Assembly (NCBI RefSeq): GCF_003014595.1
Contig: NZ_PYGK01000003.1
Span: 434,001-498,000, forward strand
Origin: Chitinophaga ginsengisoli
GTDB taxonomy: Bacteria; Bacteroidota; Bacteroidia; Chitinophagales; Chitinophagaceae
Reading direction: 5' to 3'
Length of the DNA: 64,000 bases
Position 1 is the first letter of the stretch, and every line of letters starts with the position of its first letter. The position numbers were made by a program, and so were the translations under genes. This document shows positions 9,501-17,932 of the stretch, in pieces. Under the pieces are notes generated by a model that saw nothing but the letters and a program-made list of their open reading frames with translations, was not told where the DNA came from and made no database searches.

Positions 9501-9724
9501 TGAGTGCCTTGTTATCCATCCTCATCGTTGCCATAGCAGGCCTGATACCGGCAGCTACATCCTCCGGCATCGGCTCCGACGTGCAACGTCCTTTAGCAAC
9601 AGTTATCATAGGCGGATTGACCAGTACACTGCTCTTCGCCCCTTTATTGATACCTCCCCTGTATTTGTGGATAGAAAGGAACAGGGTTGCCAAACAAGCA
9701 GTAAAGAACGAAGATCTGGAATAG
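6578..9724 (+). CDS. czcA: Heavy-metal RND pump (CzcA/CusA family)
   Basis: A 1048-residue inner-membrane proton/metal antiporter, full length for the family. The N-terminus (MIRNLLIFSLKNRWVIILMALGL) is the first membrane helix and is followed by the AYPDIADTNV porter motif. The fourth-helix signature reads DFGIIVDGACVMAEH (Asp400 and Asp406). This is the HME-RND form associated with Zn/Co/Cd/Ni, unlike the Cu/Ag form, which has A in place of DF and DAA in place of DGA; metal preference is therefore inferred as divalent cations. SEFLPELDEGSIFLR and the second helix bundle are intact. It works with the channel and adaptor encoded upstream. The symbol is a family label. Confidence 0.93.
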   Translation: MIRNLLIFSLKNRWVIILMALGLMGIGYWCFTQLKIEAYPDIADTNVIIVAQYPGRAAEEVEQQVTIPIERALQNTPNVLDRRSRTIFGLSVVQLTFTDGTDDYFARQQVNERLAGAELPDGVSPELAPLTTAVGEILRYVVEAPSTYTPTEIRDLQDWVIKPALLQVPGIADITTFGGPLKQFHILTAPDKLRKFDLTLQDVIDAVQKNNQNTGGNIINRGEQGFAVRGLGAVKTEQDIRNIVLKAANGMPVYLGDVATVEIAPPPPSGVMGYTINATKTNVSNGVEGIVLLRRYENPSEVLKLLKDRIQDLEQNELPKGVHLHTLYDRSFLIDHSLETVGHTLLEGVSIVVIILIFFLGSLRSALVVALTIPFSLLFAFILMRLTGIPANLLSLGAIDFGIIVDGACVMAEHLIRTYRTASPEEKKKGIIALTLRSSQEVGREIFFSVTIIILAYMPILLMTRVEGKLFSPMALTLAFAVIGSMLAALTLIPVLISFAFKKAFGNTDKPMKEHRNVVLDFLSKKYSQVLARVMKWPKATVIGGFVVVMLLVLLGGSLGSEFLPELDEGSIFLRGNFPAGITIQENAKYSPEIRRVIAKYPQISFVITQAGRNDDGTDPFPSNRNEILVGLKDYKLWSDTISKKALVTSIRQDLEKAMPAVKFSSGQPIIDQVMEIVTGSAADLAISIVGDDLTMMRAKADTIANLVKQTKGSESVNIEQEGPSEQIAININRGNAARFGINVADIQSMIEAAIGGKAISTLYDGTKRYDLVIRYLPGERNTIESVKNLQVPSATGALIPMNELADISYVQGQTNIYRYNSKRMVTVRTNIRGRDQGGFVSEINQKINRQLHVPKGYNIIYGGQYENLQRAGKQLSVTIPLTIIMVFLVLFILFRNMPQTFVTVSCIFFALAGGIVALFIRGYHFNVSAGVGFVSIFGISVMAGVLLVSAFNRIRTKPDQTLLQSVLTGSREQLSALLSILIVAIAGLIPAATSSGIGSDVQRPLATVIIGGLTSTLLFAPLLIPPLYLWIERNRVAKQAVKNEDLE

Positions 9725-9758
9725 GATTATAGGATTATATAGAACAGGGTGATTTAAA

Positions 9759-9791
9759 AAGGGCTGCCGATCTGTTGATCGTGCAGCCCTT
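9759..9791. terminator. Terminator between the convergent efflux operon and CsgG-like gene
   Basis: Perfect 9-bp arms AAGGGCTGC / GCAGCCCTT, with an additional inner CGATC/GATCG pairing. It lies 35 nt after the pump stop and 28 nt before the stop of the convergent minus-strand gene, and can serve both. Confidence 0.75.
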
Positions 9792-9819
9792 ACATTTATC
9801 TTTAAAAACGGTGACTACT

Positions 9820-10635
9820 TTATTCAGTAATGATCTCACATTTGATCTTTGCACCCCCTTCTACTTTCTTCGCGATATCTGCACCACCTTCTTTCACCAG
9901 GCATACAGAGAAGTTCTCATCTTCTACCTTTGCCACAGCAATCTTACCTAAGGTCTTCTTTCTGTGCATTTTTTTGCCGTCTACGGTCAGATCGGTCAAT
10001 TCGTATACCCTGAATTCGTCCTGTTCTTTCAGACCGGCTAAACTACCTGCAACGATCAACACCCTGATGGCATCCCCATTGCTGCTTTTTTCCTCGATCT
10101 GGGCAATGGAAACAGCAGATTTCAGGTTGTCACGAACGAATTTGTCAATTTCAGGTTCCAGTCCTTTCAATGCATCTTCAAAAGCAGACTTGCCCCTGCC
10201 AGCGCCGGTAAATCTGCTGGTGGCCACTTCCTCTCCGGTGTTCACATCCACAACGGCCAGGTCAAATAACACTTCAGATACATTGGTATTGGTGATCCCT
10301 AAAGGAAGATTGGATGGCTTTGTTTCCACACTGGCTTTCAATATGTTACCGGTAACAATATATTGTGCACCTAAAGATTTTGCCTGTGCAATCGCTCCAC
10401 CATCGGGATTAGTTTGTCCTACTCCTGCCTTAATCTGCTCCAGCTTATTTTTATCTATCAAAGAAAACCCTCTCAGTTTCAGGGTAGCATCATATACAGC
10501 GTCCTGTATAGCAGTTACATATTCAGTTCTACCAGCACTTTTAAAAGGTGCTACACCGATCAGATTTTTGTTTTGTGCGAAAGCAGATGAGAAAGCAACA
10601 ATGCCGCATAAAACGGATAATACTCTTTTTGTCAT
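9820..10635 (-). CDS. Secreted CsgG/LpoB-like protein
   Basis: A 271-residue protein with a signal peptide ending near SSAFAQ. The body has the CsgG-type fold pattern: IGVAPF near residue 26, AVYDATLKLRGFSLIDKNKLEQI, then AKSLGAQYIVTGNIL and a strand VLFDLAVVDVNTGEEVATSRF. CsgG/LpoB-type domains act in the envelope in curli export or as activators of peptidoglycan synthases, but no curli genes are near. The last 90 residues, with VLIVAGSLAGLKEQDEFRVYEL, form an extra beta domain. No lipobox Cys is seen, so it is probably periplasmic. I cannot name its partner. It lies 78 nt downstream of the CheB/CheR kinase gene on the same strand. Confidence 0.7.
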   Translation of the reverse strand: MTKRVLSVLCGIVAFSSAFAQNKNLIGVAPFKSAGRTEYVTAIQDAVYDATLKLRGFSLIDKNKLEQIKAGVGQTNPDGGAIAQAKSLGAQYIVTGNILKASVETKPSNLPLGITNTNVSEVLFDLAVVDVNTGEEVATSRFTGAGRGKSAFEDALKGLEPEIDKFVRDNLKSAVSIAQIEEKSSNGDAIRVLIVAGSLAGLKEQDEFRVYELTDLTVDGKKMHRKKTLGKIAVAKVEDENFSVCLVKEGGADIAKKVEGGAKIKCEIITE

Positions 10636-10713
10636 GGCTAGGTATTAATTTGAAATAGCGCTCAAAAGTAAGGACTATTCCCTTATATATATACTTTTTA
10701 ATGATAAATAACC

Positions 10714-13700
10714 CTAACCGGCTGGCTGCTCCTGCCTTACAGGAAGGATAATCGTAAACGTTGCCCCTTCTTTCTCACGGCTGTGCGCTGTGATCAGGCC
10801 ATTATGTTTATCAATGATCTTACGGGTCACTGCCAGGCCGATACCGGTACCTTCATATTGATCTTTCGTATGCAAACGCTGAAAGAGCACAAATATTTTA
10901 TCGAGGTACTTTTCATCAAAACCTATCCCGTTGTCGGTAATAGAGATACATACAAACGGCCCTTCCGGATCGGACTCACTTTCAAACCTCTTTTCTTTAA
11001 TGCGGTTGGCGGTAATATGGATAACGGGTTGCACGTTCTTGCCGGAGAATTTAAACGCATTGCTCAACAGGTTCTGGAACACCTGTCTTAACTGTCCCGG
11101 TACGGCTTCTATCACCGGCATAGGGCTGACAGTGACGATTGCGTTCTTTTCCTGTATAAGTATTTCAAGATCAGAGAGTATCTCTTTTATGATCGCATTC
11201 AGATCCACCTGTTCAAAGAAATTTACCTGCGACAGGCGGGAGAACCGCAGCAGGTCATTGATCAGGTTTGTCATACGGGAAGAGGAATTGATAATACGGT
11301 TCAGGTAATCCGCCGCCTTTTCTTCCATACTATCCTGGTAACGTTCCTTCAGCATATTCCCGAACATGTGGATCTTACGGAGGGGTTCTTTCAGGTCGTG
11401 CGAGGCCACAAATGCATATTGCTGTAACTCAGCATTGCTGCTTTCCAGTTCCTGGTTAGCTCTTTGAAGAGCAAGGGTGCGTTCCTGTATACGCCGTTCC
11501 ATAATCTCGGCGGCCATCTTCTGTTCGTTGATGTCGGTGCTGGTACCCACCAGTACACTGGCCCCGCCATCTATATCTTTCCGCACCCGTGTTCTGTGCA
11601 GGAACCAGTCATATGTTCCCTCCTGGTGTTTGATACGCAGTTCCATGGAGAAATCTGCCTTATTTGTCACCGCCTGCTGCCATTTTTCCTTCCATACAGC
11701 TATATCGTCGGGGTGGATCACACTTTTCCACCCTTCCTCCTGTAGCTGCCGCAAGGACTTACCTGTATAGATGATAAACTGTTCGTTCACAAAATCTACC
11801 ACGCCCTGCGGATCCGCCGTCCAAAGTATAAGTGGCATTGATTCTGCCAGAAAAAGTTTCTCTTCCCTGTTCACAGCGGCCAGCTCCTCTGCATGTCGCA
11901 GGCTGGTTACATCCATCATAGACCCCAGCATACGGTAAGGCTTTCCATTTTCATCCATCATCAGGTAACCACGATCCAGTACATGTGCATAGCTGCCATC
12001 GGTACAGCGTAACCTATACCCTTCTGACCACTGGCTTTGTTTACTGTTCACGGCCCTGGTGATACTGTTCTTCACACGCATCCGGTCTTCAGGATGGATA
12101 TTGTCCAACCAGAAGGCACGGCTATTCGTACCATCTTTAGCGTAACCGTATATAGTATAGAAGTTATCACTCCACCATACATTGTTGCTGATCATATTCC
12201 AGTCCCACACCGTATCATTAGTGGCCTTGGATACCAGGCGGAAACGCTCTTCACTGACGGTCAGCTCACGTGTTCTTTCCAGTACTTTATATTCCAGGTC
12301 GGCGTTCAGATTGCGCAGGCTCTCCCTGGCCTGTACCAGTTCCTCATAGTTCTGGCGCAATTGGGTTTCCGCTTCTTTGACAGCAGTAACATCCACAAAG
12401 GTGATCACCACGCCATCGGTCTGTTTATCCTGGCGGATATAAGGCAGGATCTTCATGAGGTACATGTGTCCATTGCTCAGCACCGTTTCTTTCTCTACGA
12501 TCTTCCTCTGTTTGATCACAGTATGAATGTCCTCGACCAGACTGTCTTCCAGGATATTGGTAGAAATATGATGGATGGGTCGCCCTATATCAGAAGGTAT
12601 CAGGTTGATCATTTTTACAGCAGCCGGATTGAATTTCCGGATCCGCAGCGTAGTATCTACAAATACCTGCCCGATATCCGTACTGCGGAAATAGTTATCC
12701 ATGTCGTCATTCAGTTCCAGCAGCTCCTTTATCTTCAGCTGATGTTCCGTGTTCAATGTGTGCAGTTCTTCATTCAGCGACTGCAGTTCTTCGTTACTGG
12801 ATTGCAGCTCCTCATTGGCGGAAAGCAGTTCCTGGTTGCTGGACAGTAATTCCTCATTAGAAGTTTCGAGTCCTTCAATGGCCATCTGCAGGTTCGTGCG
12901 GGTCTCATTCAGTTCTGCCTCTAACGCCATTACATGGTCATTCACATCTGCCGGCTGGTGATCTGTACCTGAAGTTTCTCCGGAGGCATGCGCACTACTT
13001 TCATCTTCATTGAACACGATCAGTGTAAACGGTCCACTACCATTGCCGCTATCAGGTTTGATCAGCAGGTTTACCAATCGCAGGCCTTCCGGCGTATTCA
13101 CTTTCACACCTTTCACCGCTGCCTTTTTTCCGGCTGCCCAGGCTTGTCTCAGTGTAATGTTCAATACCATGGATAGCTCGCCCGGCACCATTTTCAGGAG
13201 GTTCAGGTGCAGCTTTTTTTCAGGCAGGGAGAGATATTTTTTATAGTTCCCTATCGCCTCCTGTATCTCATATGCTTTATCAATGTATACGGCAGCAAAA
13301 CCAAATTCTTCCGTCATCACCTCCCGGAATTCGTCCATCAGGCTATTCATTTTCTTTTCCGCCATTGCCAGATGACCATTCCCGTTACTACGCATGCCGC
13401 GTGTCTGACGGATGTACTCCAGTGGGCTGTAAAGATTATCAGGCAGCGTGCTGCGTGTACCGTCCGTCTTCCGGTAGATCTTCCATTTCCGGTGTACTTC
13501 TTCCAGTCCTCCGCGTATCATCGAGGCAGACTCACTGGGGCCCAGGAACAGGTATCCTCCTGTATTCAGTGCGAAATGGAGAGAAGACAGCACCTGCCGT
13601 TGCAACACATTCTCCATATAAATAAGCATGTTGCGGCAGGTAACGAGATCATTCTTTATAAAGGGAGGATCTTTTAAGATATTATGGCGGGCAAATACGA

Positions 13701-14856
13701 TCTGCTTCCGCAGGCGTGGAGCGATCCGGTATTTCTTCTCTTCTTTTATAAAATATTTCTTCAGCAGTGCCGGCTCGACATCTTTCGCAATCGTAGCGGG
13801 ATAGATGCCCCTGGCGGCATGCTCAATAGCATTACTGTCTAAATCTGTAGCAAAGATCTTTACGTCCAGCCATTTGTTCTTTTCATGCAGGCACTGATCC
13901 AGCAGCATTGCCAGCGTATATGCTTCTTCACCAGTGCTACAGGCAGTAACCCATATCTTCAGCACGGATCCTTCTTCCTTCTCCTCTACCAGCTTAGTGA
14001 GTATGTGTTCCTGCAGGTACCTGAAGGCTGTTTTATCACGGAAAAAACAGGTAACGCCGATCAGGAATTCCCTGGCCAGCGCTTTATTTTCTTCCCCGTT
14101 TTGCCGCAGCATTTGCAGGTATTCGTCCACTTTCTTTATACTGAACTGGGCCATCCGTTTTGCGATGCGCCGCGTAATGGTAGGGGACTTATAATTATTG
14201 AAATCCTGTCCGCTATGCTGTTTTACTAACTGGAAAATTTCTGTAAGCAGGTGTTCTTCTATCTTGCCATTAAAGATCTCCGCAGGCATGTCCTGGACAT
14301 AATTGTATATTTCTGAGGGCATAAATTCCGGGGCCAGTATATAATCCACACTTTCAGCACTGATCACACTCCGCGGCATACCGTCAAATTTGGCCGTGTC
14401 CGGGTCCTGTGCCATGACCATACCACCCGCTCTTTTGATGGCAGTAGCCCCTTTGGTACCGTCGGTACCGGTGCCCGAAAGGATAATACAAATGGCAGCA
14501 CTGCCCTTATCTTTCGCAAGAGAGAACAGGAATGTATCAATAGCAGTATTAGGCGCTTTTTCGGCCGGTTTCTGCAACAGCCGGAGACGCCCCTGCTCGA
14601 TGATGATCTCCTTGTTATTGGGAATAACGTATATGCAATCATTCTCTACCGACATGTCTTCCTCTACTTCCCTGACCTTCATATTGGTATGCTTGGACAC
14701 AAGCTCCACCAGCAAGCTCTTATAGTCGGGCGACAAGTGTTGAATGATAACAAAAGACAGATTGCCGTACTCCGGCATATTGTCAAAGAATTCATGGATG
14801 GCTTCCAAACCACCAGCAGAGGCTCCTATTGCTATTATGTAATTCGCTTTCTTCAT
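10714..14856 (-). CDS. CheB-CheR-PAS-histidine kinase fusion
   Basis: A 1380-residue cytosolic signalling protein. Order of parts: CheB methylesterase (about 5-185) with the triad Ser13 in GASAGG, His40 and Asp132 in GTGTDG; CheR methyltransferase (about 200-465) with the SAM motif WVTACSTGEEAYTLAM near 302-317; a NEELQSSNEELQSLNEEL-type coiled coil (about 645-720); three PAS/PAC units (about 720-1130); and a histidine kinase core with phospho-acceptor His1153 in SHDLKEPLR, N box NLLSNAFKFS, DNGIGF and GTGIGLA. No receiver domain precedes CheB. The frame extends to a TTG at 14874, but the ATG at 14856 fits the CheB start better. It lies downstream of a heme-oxygenase-like gene and a single-domain response regulator, a plausible phosphotransfer partner. 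Confidence 0.92.
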   Translation of the reverse strand: MKKANYIIAIGASAGGLEAIHEFFDNMPEYGNLSFVIIQHLSPDYKSLLVELVSKHTNMKVREVEEDMSVENDCIYVIPNNKEIIIEQGRLRLLQKPAEKAPNTAIDTFLFSLAKDKGSAAICIILSGTGTDGTKGATAIKRAGGMVMAQDPDTAKFDGMPRSVISAESVDYILAPEFMPSEIYNYVQDMPAEIFNGKIEEHLLTEIFQLVKQHSGQDFNNYKSPTITRRIAKRMAQFSIKKVDEYLQMLRQNGEENKALAREFLIGVTCFFRDKTAFRYLQEHILTKLVEEKEEGSVLKIWVTACSTGEEAYTLAMLLDQCLHEKNKWLDVKIFATDLDSNAIEHAARGIYPATIAKDVEPALLKKYFIKEEKKYRIAPRLRKQIVFARHNILKDPPFIKNDLVTCRNMLIYMENVLQRQVLSSLHFALNTGGYLFLGPSESASMIRGGLEEVHRKWKIYRKTDGTRSTLPDNLYSPLEYIRQTRGMRSNGNGHLAMAEKKMNSLMDEFREVMTEEFGFAAVYIDKAYEIQEAIGNYKKYLSLPEKKLHLNLLKMVPGELSMVLNITLRQAWAAGKKAAVKGVKVNTPEGLRLVNLLIKPDSGNGSGPFTLIVFNEDESSAHASGETSGTDHQPADVNDHVMALEAELNETRTNLQMAIEGLETSNEELLSSNQELLSANEELQSSNEELQSLNEELHTLNTEHQLKIKELLELNDDMDNYFRSTDIGQVFVDTTLRIRKFNPAAVKMINLIPSDIGRPIHHISTNILEDSLVEDIHTVIKQRKIVEKETVLSNGHMYLMKILPYIRQDKQTDGVVITFVDVTAVKEAETQLRQNYEELVQARESLRNLNADLEYKVLERTRELTVSEERFRLVSKATNDTVWDWNMISNNVWWSDNFYTIYGYAKDGTNSRAFWLDNIHPEDRMRVKNSITRAVNSKQSQWSEGYRLRCTDGSYAHVLDRGYLMMDENGKPYRMLGSMMDVTSLRHAEELAAVNREEKLFLAESMPLILWTADPQGVVDFVNEQFIIYTGKSLRQLQEEGWKSVIHPDDIAVWKEKWQQAVTNKADFSMELRIKHQEGTYDWFLHRTRVRKDIDGGASVLVGTSTDINEQKMAAEIMERRIQERTLALQRANQELESSNAELQQYAFVASHDLKEPLRKIHMFGNMLKERYQDSMEEKAADYLNRIINSSSRMTNLINDLLRFSRLSQVNFFEQVDLNAIIKEILSDLEILIQEKNAIVTVSPMPVIEAVPGQLRQVFQNLLSNAFKFSGKNVQPVIHITANRIKEKRFESESDPEGPFVCISITDNGIGFDEKYLDKIFVLFQRLHTKDQYEGTGIGLAVTRKIIDKHNGLITAHSREKEGATFTIILPVRQEQPAG

Positions 14857-15070
14857 CCGATGATTAACAATCAACCATTTTCATACCAATTTGTGCAGTT
14901 GCAAATTTGCAGACTGCCTTGCCGTTTATACCGGATGAAGTGCCGGAGGAGGGTTGCTGTCGACGTTCAGATGCGTTTCCGGTAGATGTGTAAAAGGGTA
15001 TAAGTCCTGTCCAACATGTAGGGGTTTATATGGAGATTTTACTTAAAACAGTGGAAGATGGTGGAAGTGG

Positions 15071-15649
15071 TTATTGTAGCTCCTGCGCCCCTGAGAGCCA
15101 TGCCTTGAATTTCAGCAAGGTAGCTGCCGCAGCACCCAGCACTCTTTCCTGCTGCTCTTCGGTACCGTGATATCCCTGAACATAATGTACAAATGTGTCC
15201 CAGTAAGACACCGTATCACTTCCATATCCCTGGAAGAAGGTCATCGCCTTAGGCAGCTCAGGCGTGTGCAGGTTATGTAGCAGCATCTGGCTGATTAATG
15301 GTCCGCTCATGGTGAAGTTTTCCAATACATACATAGCACCCATTGCCTGTGCATTGTCTACGATCTCAGGCAGGTCAGTACAGAGAGGAAACTCAGCCGC
15401 AGGTTCCCCGCTAATGGCAGCAATATCGTCCAGCAAGAGGGGCGCTTTCCTTCTCCGTTCAAACCTTCCGGGAAAAGAAATGTCTGTATGTCCGGCAATA
15501 TGCTGTTCCAGTGGATAATAGTATCCGTATAACAGTGCCAGCAAGCTGACATATTTTTCAGGTGTATTTACCTCCTTTATCATGGGGATCAGTACACCTT
15601 CCAGCTCCTGCTGCTGTGTAGCCGTTCTTTCCTTTAACAATTCGATCAT
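15071..15649 (-). CDS. Heme-oxygenase-fold protein lacking the proximal His
   Basis: A 192-residue all-helical protein resembling bacterial (BphO-type) heme oxygenases: N-terminal helix LLKERTATQQQELEG, a YVSLLALLYGYYYPLEQHI helix and a distal-helix-like segment GAMYVLENFTMSGPLIS. In active relatives the first helix carries the heme-ligand His in a T-x3-H-x-x-L/V-E context; here that position is Gln13. The usual glycine-rich distal motif (EGSTLGG) reads ENFTMSG. I therefore predict that it does not degrade heme in the normal way. Its neighbours are a response regulator upstream (80 nt) and the CheB/CheR kinase downstream (214 nt), so a sensory or partner role is possible. Confidence 0.75.
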   Translation of the reverse strand: MIELLKERTATQQQELEGVLIPMIKEVNTPEKYVSLLALLYGYYYPLEQHIAGHTDISFPGRFERRRKAPLLLDDIAAISGEPAAEFPLCTDLPEIVDNAQAMGAMYVLENFTMSGPLISQMLLHNLHTPELPKAMTFFQGYGSDTVSYWDTFVHYVQGYHGTEEQQERVLGAAAATLLKFKAWLSGAQELQ

Positions 15650-15729
15650 CGTACAATGCAGTTATAAGTTATCAAGAGTAACTAATTAAAAGTACGGTGA
15701 ATAAATGTCTGGGCCGTGTGGAAAGATTT

Positions 15730-16179
15730 CTACGGTAGTTGTACAATGGTAAACCAGTAGGCATGCAGCATGCGGGTAAATGTAACCAGCTCTGAGAAAT
15801 TTGCCGGTTTAATGGTATAACTATTCACACCAAGCTCATAACATTTCGAGATATCCTTTGCCTCTGTGGATGTGGTCAGGATAATAATGGGTAACCATTT
15901 CAGGTGAACATCTTCTTTTATCTCCCGTAAAGCCTCTCTCCCGTCTTTACGGGGCATATTCAGGTCCAGCAATATGATACTGGGAAAAGGGTATTTTTCT
16001 TCGTCGGCATATTTTCCATGTCTGCTCAGATAAAACATCAATTCCTCTCCATTCTCTACAAAAAGCAATTCTGCGTCGGTACCACTTTCTTCAAATGCCA
16101 CCTTAATAAGCTCCCTGTCGTCTGCGTCGTCATCTGCCACAAGTATACATTTCCTGTTACGTAGCACCTTTTTGATCAT
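15730..16179 (-). CDS. Single-domain response regulator
   Basis: A 149-residue receiver domain with no output domain, similar to the Rcp1-type regulators that pair with phytochrome or hybrid kinases. The acidic pocket is ADDDADD (residues 15-21), the phospho-acceptor is Asp72 in IILLDLNMPRKDG, the switch Thr is at LTTST (101-105), and the conserved Lys is Lys124 in YTIKPA. It would relay phosphate to or from a kinase by protein contact. It heads a minus-strand series with the heme-oxygenase-like gene and the CheB/CheR kinase. Start at the ATG complementary to 16177-16179. Confidence 0.9.
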   Translation of the reverse strand: MIKKVLRNRKCILVADDDADDRELIKVAFEESGTDAELLFVENGEELMFYLSRHGKYADEEKYPFPSIILLDLNMPRKDGREALREIKEDVHLKWLPIIILTTSTEAKDISKCYELGVNSYTIKPANFSELVTFTRMLHAYWFTIVQLP

Positions 16180-16257
16180 CCAGTTTTTAGATTTAACGGC
16201 TAAAATTAATTTACTTCAATAAACTTGCAAAATGTTACGGAGGGGAATCGTGCCTTG

Positions 16258-16284
16258 GGTCCCGTCATTTGTGATGACGGGACC
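16258..16284. terminator. Strong hairpin between S41 protease and response regulator genes
   Basis: Perfect 11-bp arms GGTCCCGTCAT / ATGACGGGACC with a TTGTG loop. It is 163 nt past the protease stop and 79 nt before the regulator start, without an obvious T tract. It may terminate the protease transcript or be a repeat. Confidence 0.45.
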
Positions 16285-16447
16285 TTTAGGACTTATAAAC
16301 TTTTAAAGAGAACTTTATTGTTTACGACTGAAAGTCGGATTTGGGCTTAACAAACAGCACTTTCAATCAGGAAGCAATACAAAGGTAGCAGCAGCAGCCC
16401 TATACGCCTGATCAAATCGGGAAAAAACATTACGAAATAGGGAAATA

Positions 16448-17932
16448 TTAGCGCAGTTTCAACCTTGTTTCGATCATCCCGTTAAAAGACACCGGTCCCA
16501 TATGCACTACCGGAATGACCGGTCCTACCCTTCCGGCAGGATGGCCTTCTATATAATTCAGTGCCGACATGACACTGGTTTCTCCCTCATCGCCAAAATC
16601 ATGTCTTACATCGTCTTCCGCAGGTATATCTACATTCATTCCATGGAAATAATTGCCATCTCCATTCGCATTCTGCATATAGAAATTGGACATGTAAACG
16701 GTGTATTTATCGATCTTAATACCAAAGAAACCTACAGGTTTTCCATAAGTAGTAGCTCCTACCAGCTTTACTGGCATATAAGGCTTCAGGCTGTTAATAA
16801 CCAGTTCACTCGCAGATGCCGTATTGCCGCCTACGATAAATACCACCTGTTTCACTGAGTTAAGCGCACCATCACTGGTGAACTTATATGTGTTCTTGGC
16901 AACTGTGTAATCCAGGTCGGCATAGGTAGCCCAGTGGCCATTCCACATCACAGGTTGCCCCGCACTGTTGAGGAACAGCTGCTCTTTCAGAATAGGTACC
17001 TGCCCTTTCTGCATCAGGTCATTAAAGTATTCGACATACATCACTTTACCATCCAGCGAACTGGGTGCGATCTGGTTTACCAGATATTCAGCCGATTCGG
17101 TATAACCACCTCCGTTATAACGCAGGTCGACTATCAGGGACGTAACCCCTGCCGTTACAAACTGGAAAAACGCCTGATCTATCGCTGCTTTGGTCACATT
17201 ATATAAAGAGAAACGGCCATAGGCGATGTATCCGACCTTCTGTGCACCTGCATTCAATATTGTTGTTTTAAGTACCGCTGAGGAGGTATATTTTTTCTTC
17301 GTCAGGCCCACCACTTCGGGTACCCCTGCAGTCTTTTCCACCGTCAATGTCACATTCGAGCCATTCAGCGCGTTTTCTATAAAAGCGCCGGATGATGAGC
17401 TAACCGGTGTGCCGTTTATAGCATTCACTTTCATGCCCCTGGTCAGACCGGCAGTTGCTGCCGGAGAGGCCGGATATACGATGCGGATACGGACTTCAGT
17501 CCCCGAGGCGGAAAGCCCCAGGCCCAGATCCTCTCCTTTATCACTGAGGTCAATAGATCCCTGCCTGCCACCACTAAGGCTTTCTTCTGATATGAACGAA
17601 TATTTTGGATGACCGGGAATGCCTGAATACTCATACGCTTCGCCGGTAAGAGGGTTAGTCTTGAATTGTGTAATAGCGTAAAGTTCTCTTTGGTAATTGG
17701 ACAGCACATTGCCGCCAGTGGCATATTGCCGGGGTTTAAACACGTCTACCGCCGGTATTGCATCATACCAGAGGTAAATCTGCTTAGCATAAAGATACAG
17801 GGAATCTGTTGTCAGTTGCTCCCGGGTACCTTCAGCAGGCGGGGTGGGGGTGTCGGTCTGTTTATCTTTTTTACAGGCAAACCACAACATGGACAAAAGC
17901 AAAAGCTGGACTAGGGAATTGTTCTTTTTCAC
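16448..17932 (-). CDS. S41 family (C-terminal processing) protease lipoprotein
   Basis: A 494-residue periplasm-facing lipoprotein: signal with lipobox LWFAC (Cys20), a spacer, a PDZ domain around residues 135-205 (VYPASPAATAGLTRGMKVNAINGTPV), then the S41 serine protease core. The nucleophile lies in the TASASE motif (371-376) and the general-base Lys is Lys398 in TYGKPVG. Members cleave C-terminal tails of envelope proteins; the target here is unknown. The only start that keeps the whole signal is a GTG. It is divergent from the glutamine synthetase gene across a 584-bp gap. Confidence 0.88.
   Translation of the reverse strand: MKKNNSLVQLLLLSMLWFACKKDKQTDTPTPPAEGTREQLTTDSLYLYAKQIYLWYDAIPAVDVFKPRQYATGGNVLSNYQRELYAITQFKTNPLTGEAYEYSGIPGHPKYSFISEESLSGGRQGSIDLSDKGEDLGLGLSASGTEVRIRIVYPASPAATAGLTRGMKVNAINGTPVSSSSGAFIENALNGSNVTLTVEKTAGVPEVVGLTKKKYTSSAVLKTTILNAGAQKVGYIAYGRFSLYNVTKAAIDQAFFQFVTAGVTSLIVDLRYNGGGYTESAEYLVNQIAPSSLDGKVMYVEYFNDLMQKGQVPILKEQLFLNSAGQPVMWNGHWATYADLDYTVAKNTYKFTSDGALNSVKQVVFIVGGNTASASELVINSLKPYMPVKLVGATTYGKPVGFFGIKIDKYTVYMSNFYMQNANGDGNYFHGMNVDIPAEDDVRHDFGDEGETSVMSALNYIEGHPAGRVGPVIPVVHMGPVSFNGMIETRLKLR

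Noticed and set aside
9830..10648. Long plus-strand frame (272 codons) opposite the CsgG-like gene
   Set aside because: It is an exact antisense shadow of a gene with a signal peptide and a recognisable fold; its own translation is Ser/Pro-rich and resembles no family.
12037..12849. Plus-strand frame of 270 codons inside the CheB/CheR kinase
   Set aside because: Antisense to the conserved PAS and coiled-coil parts; no start signal and no family resemblance.
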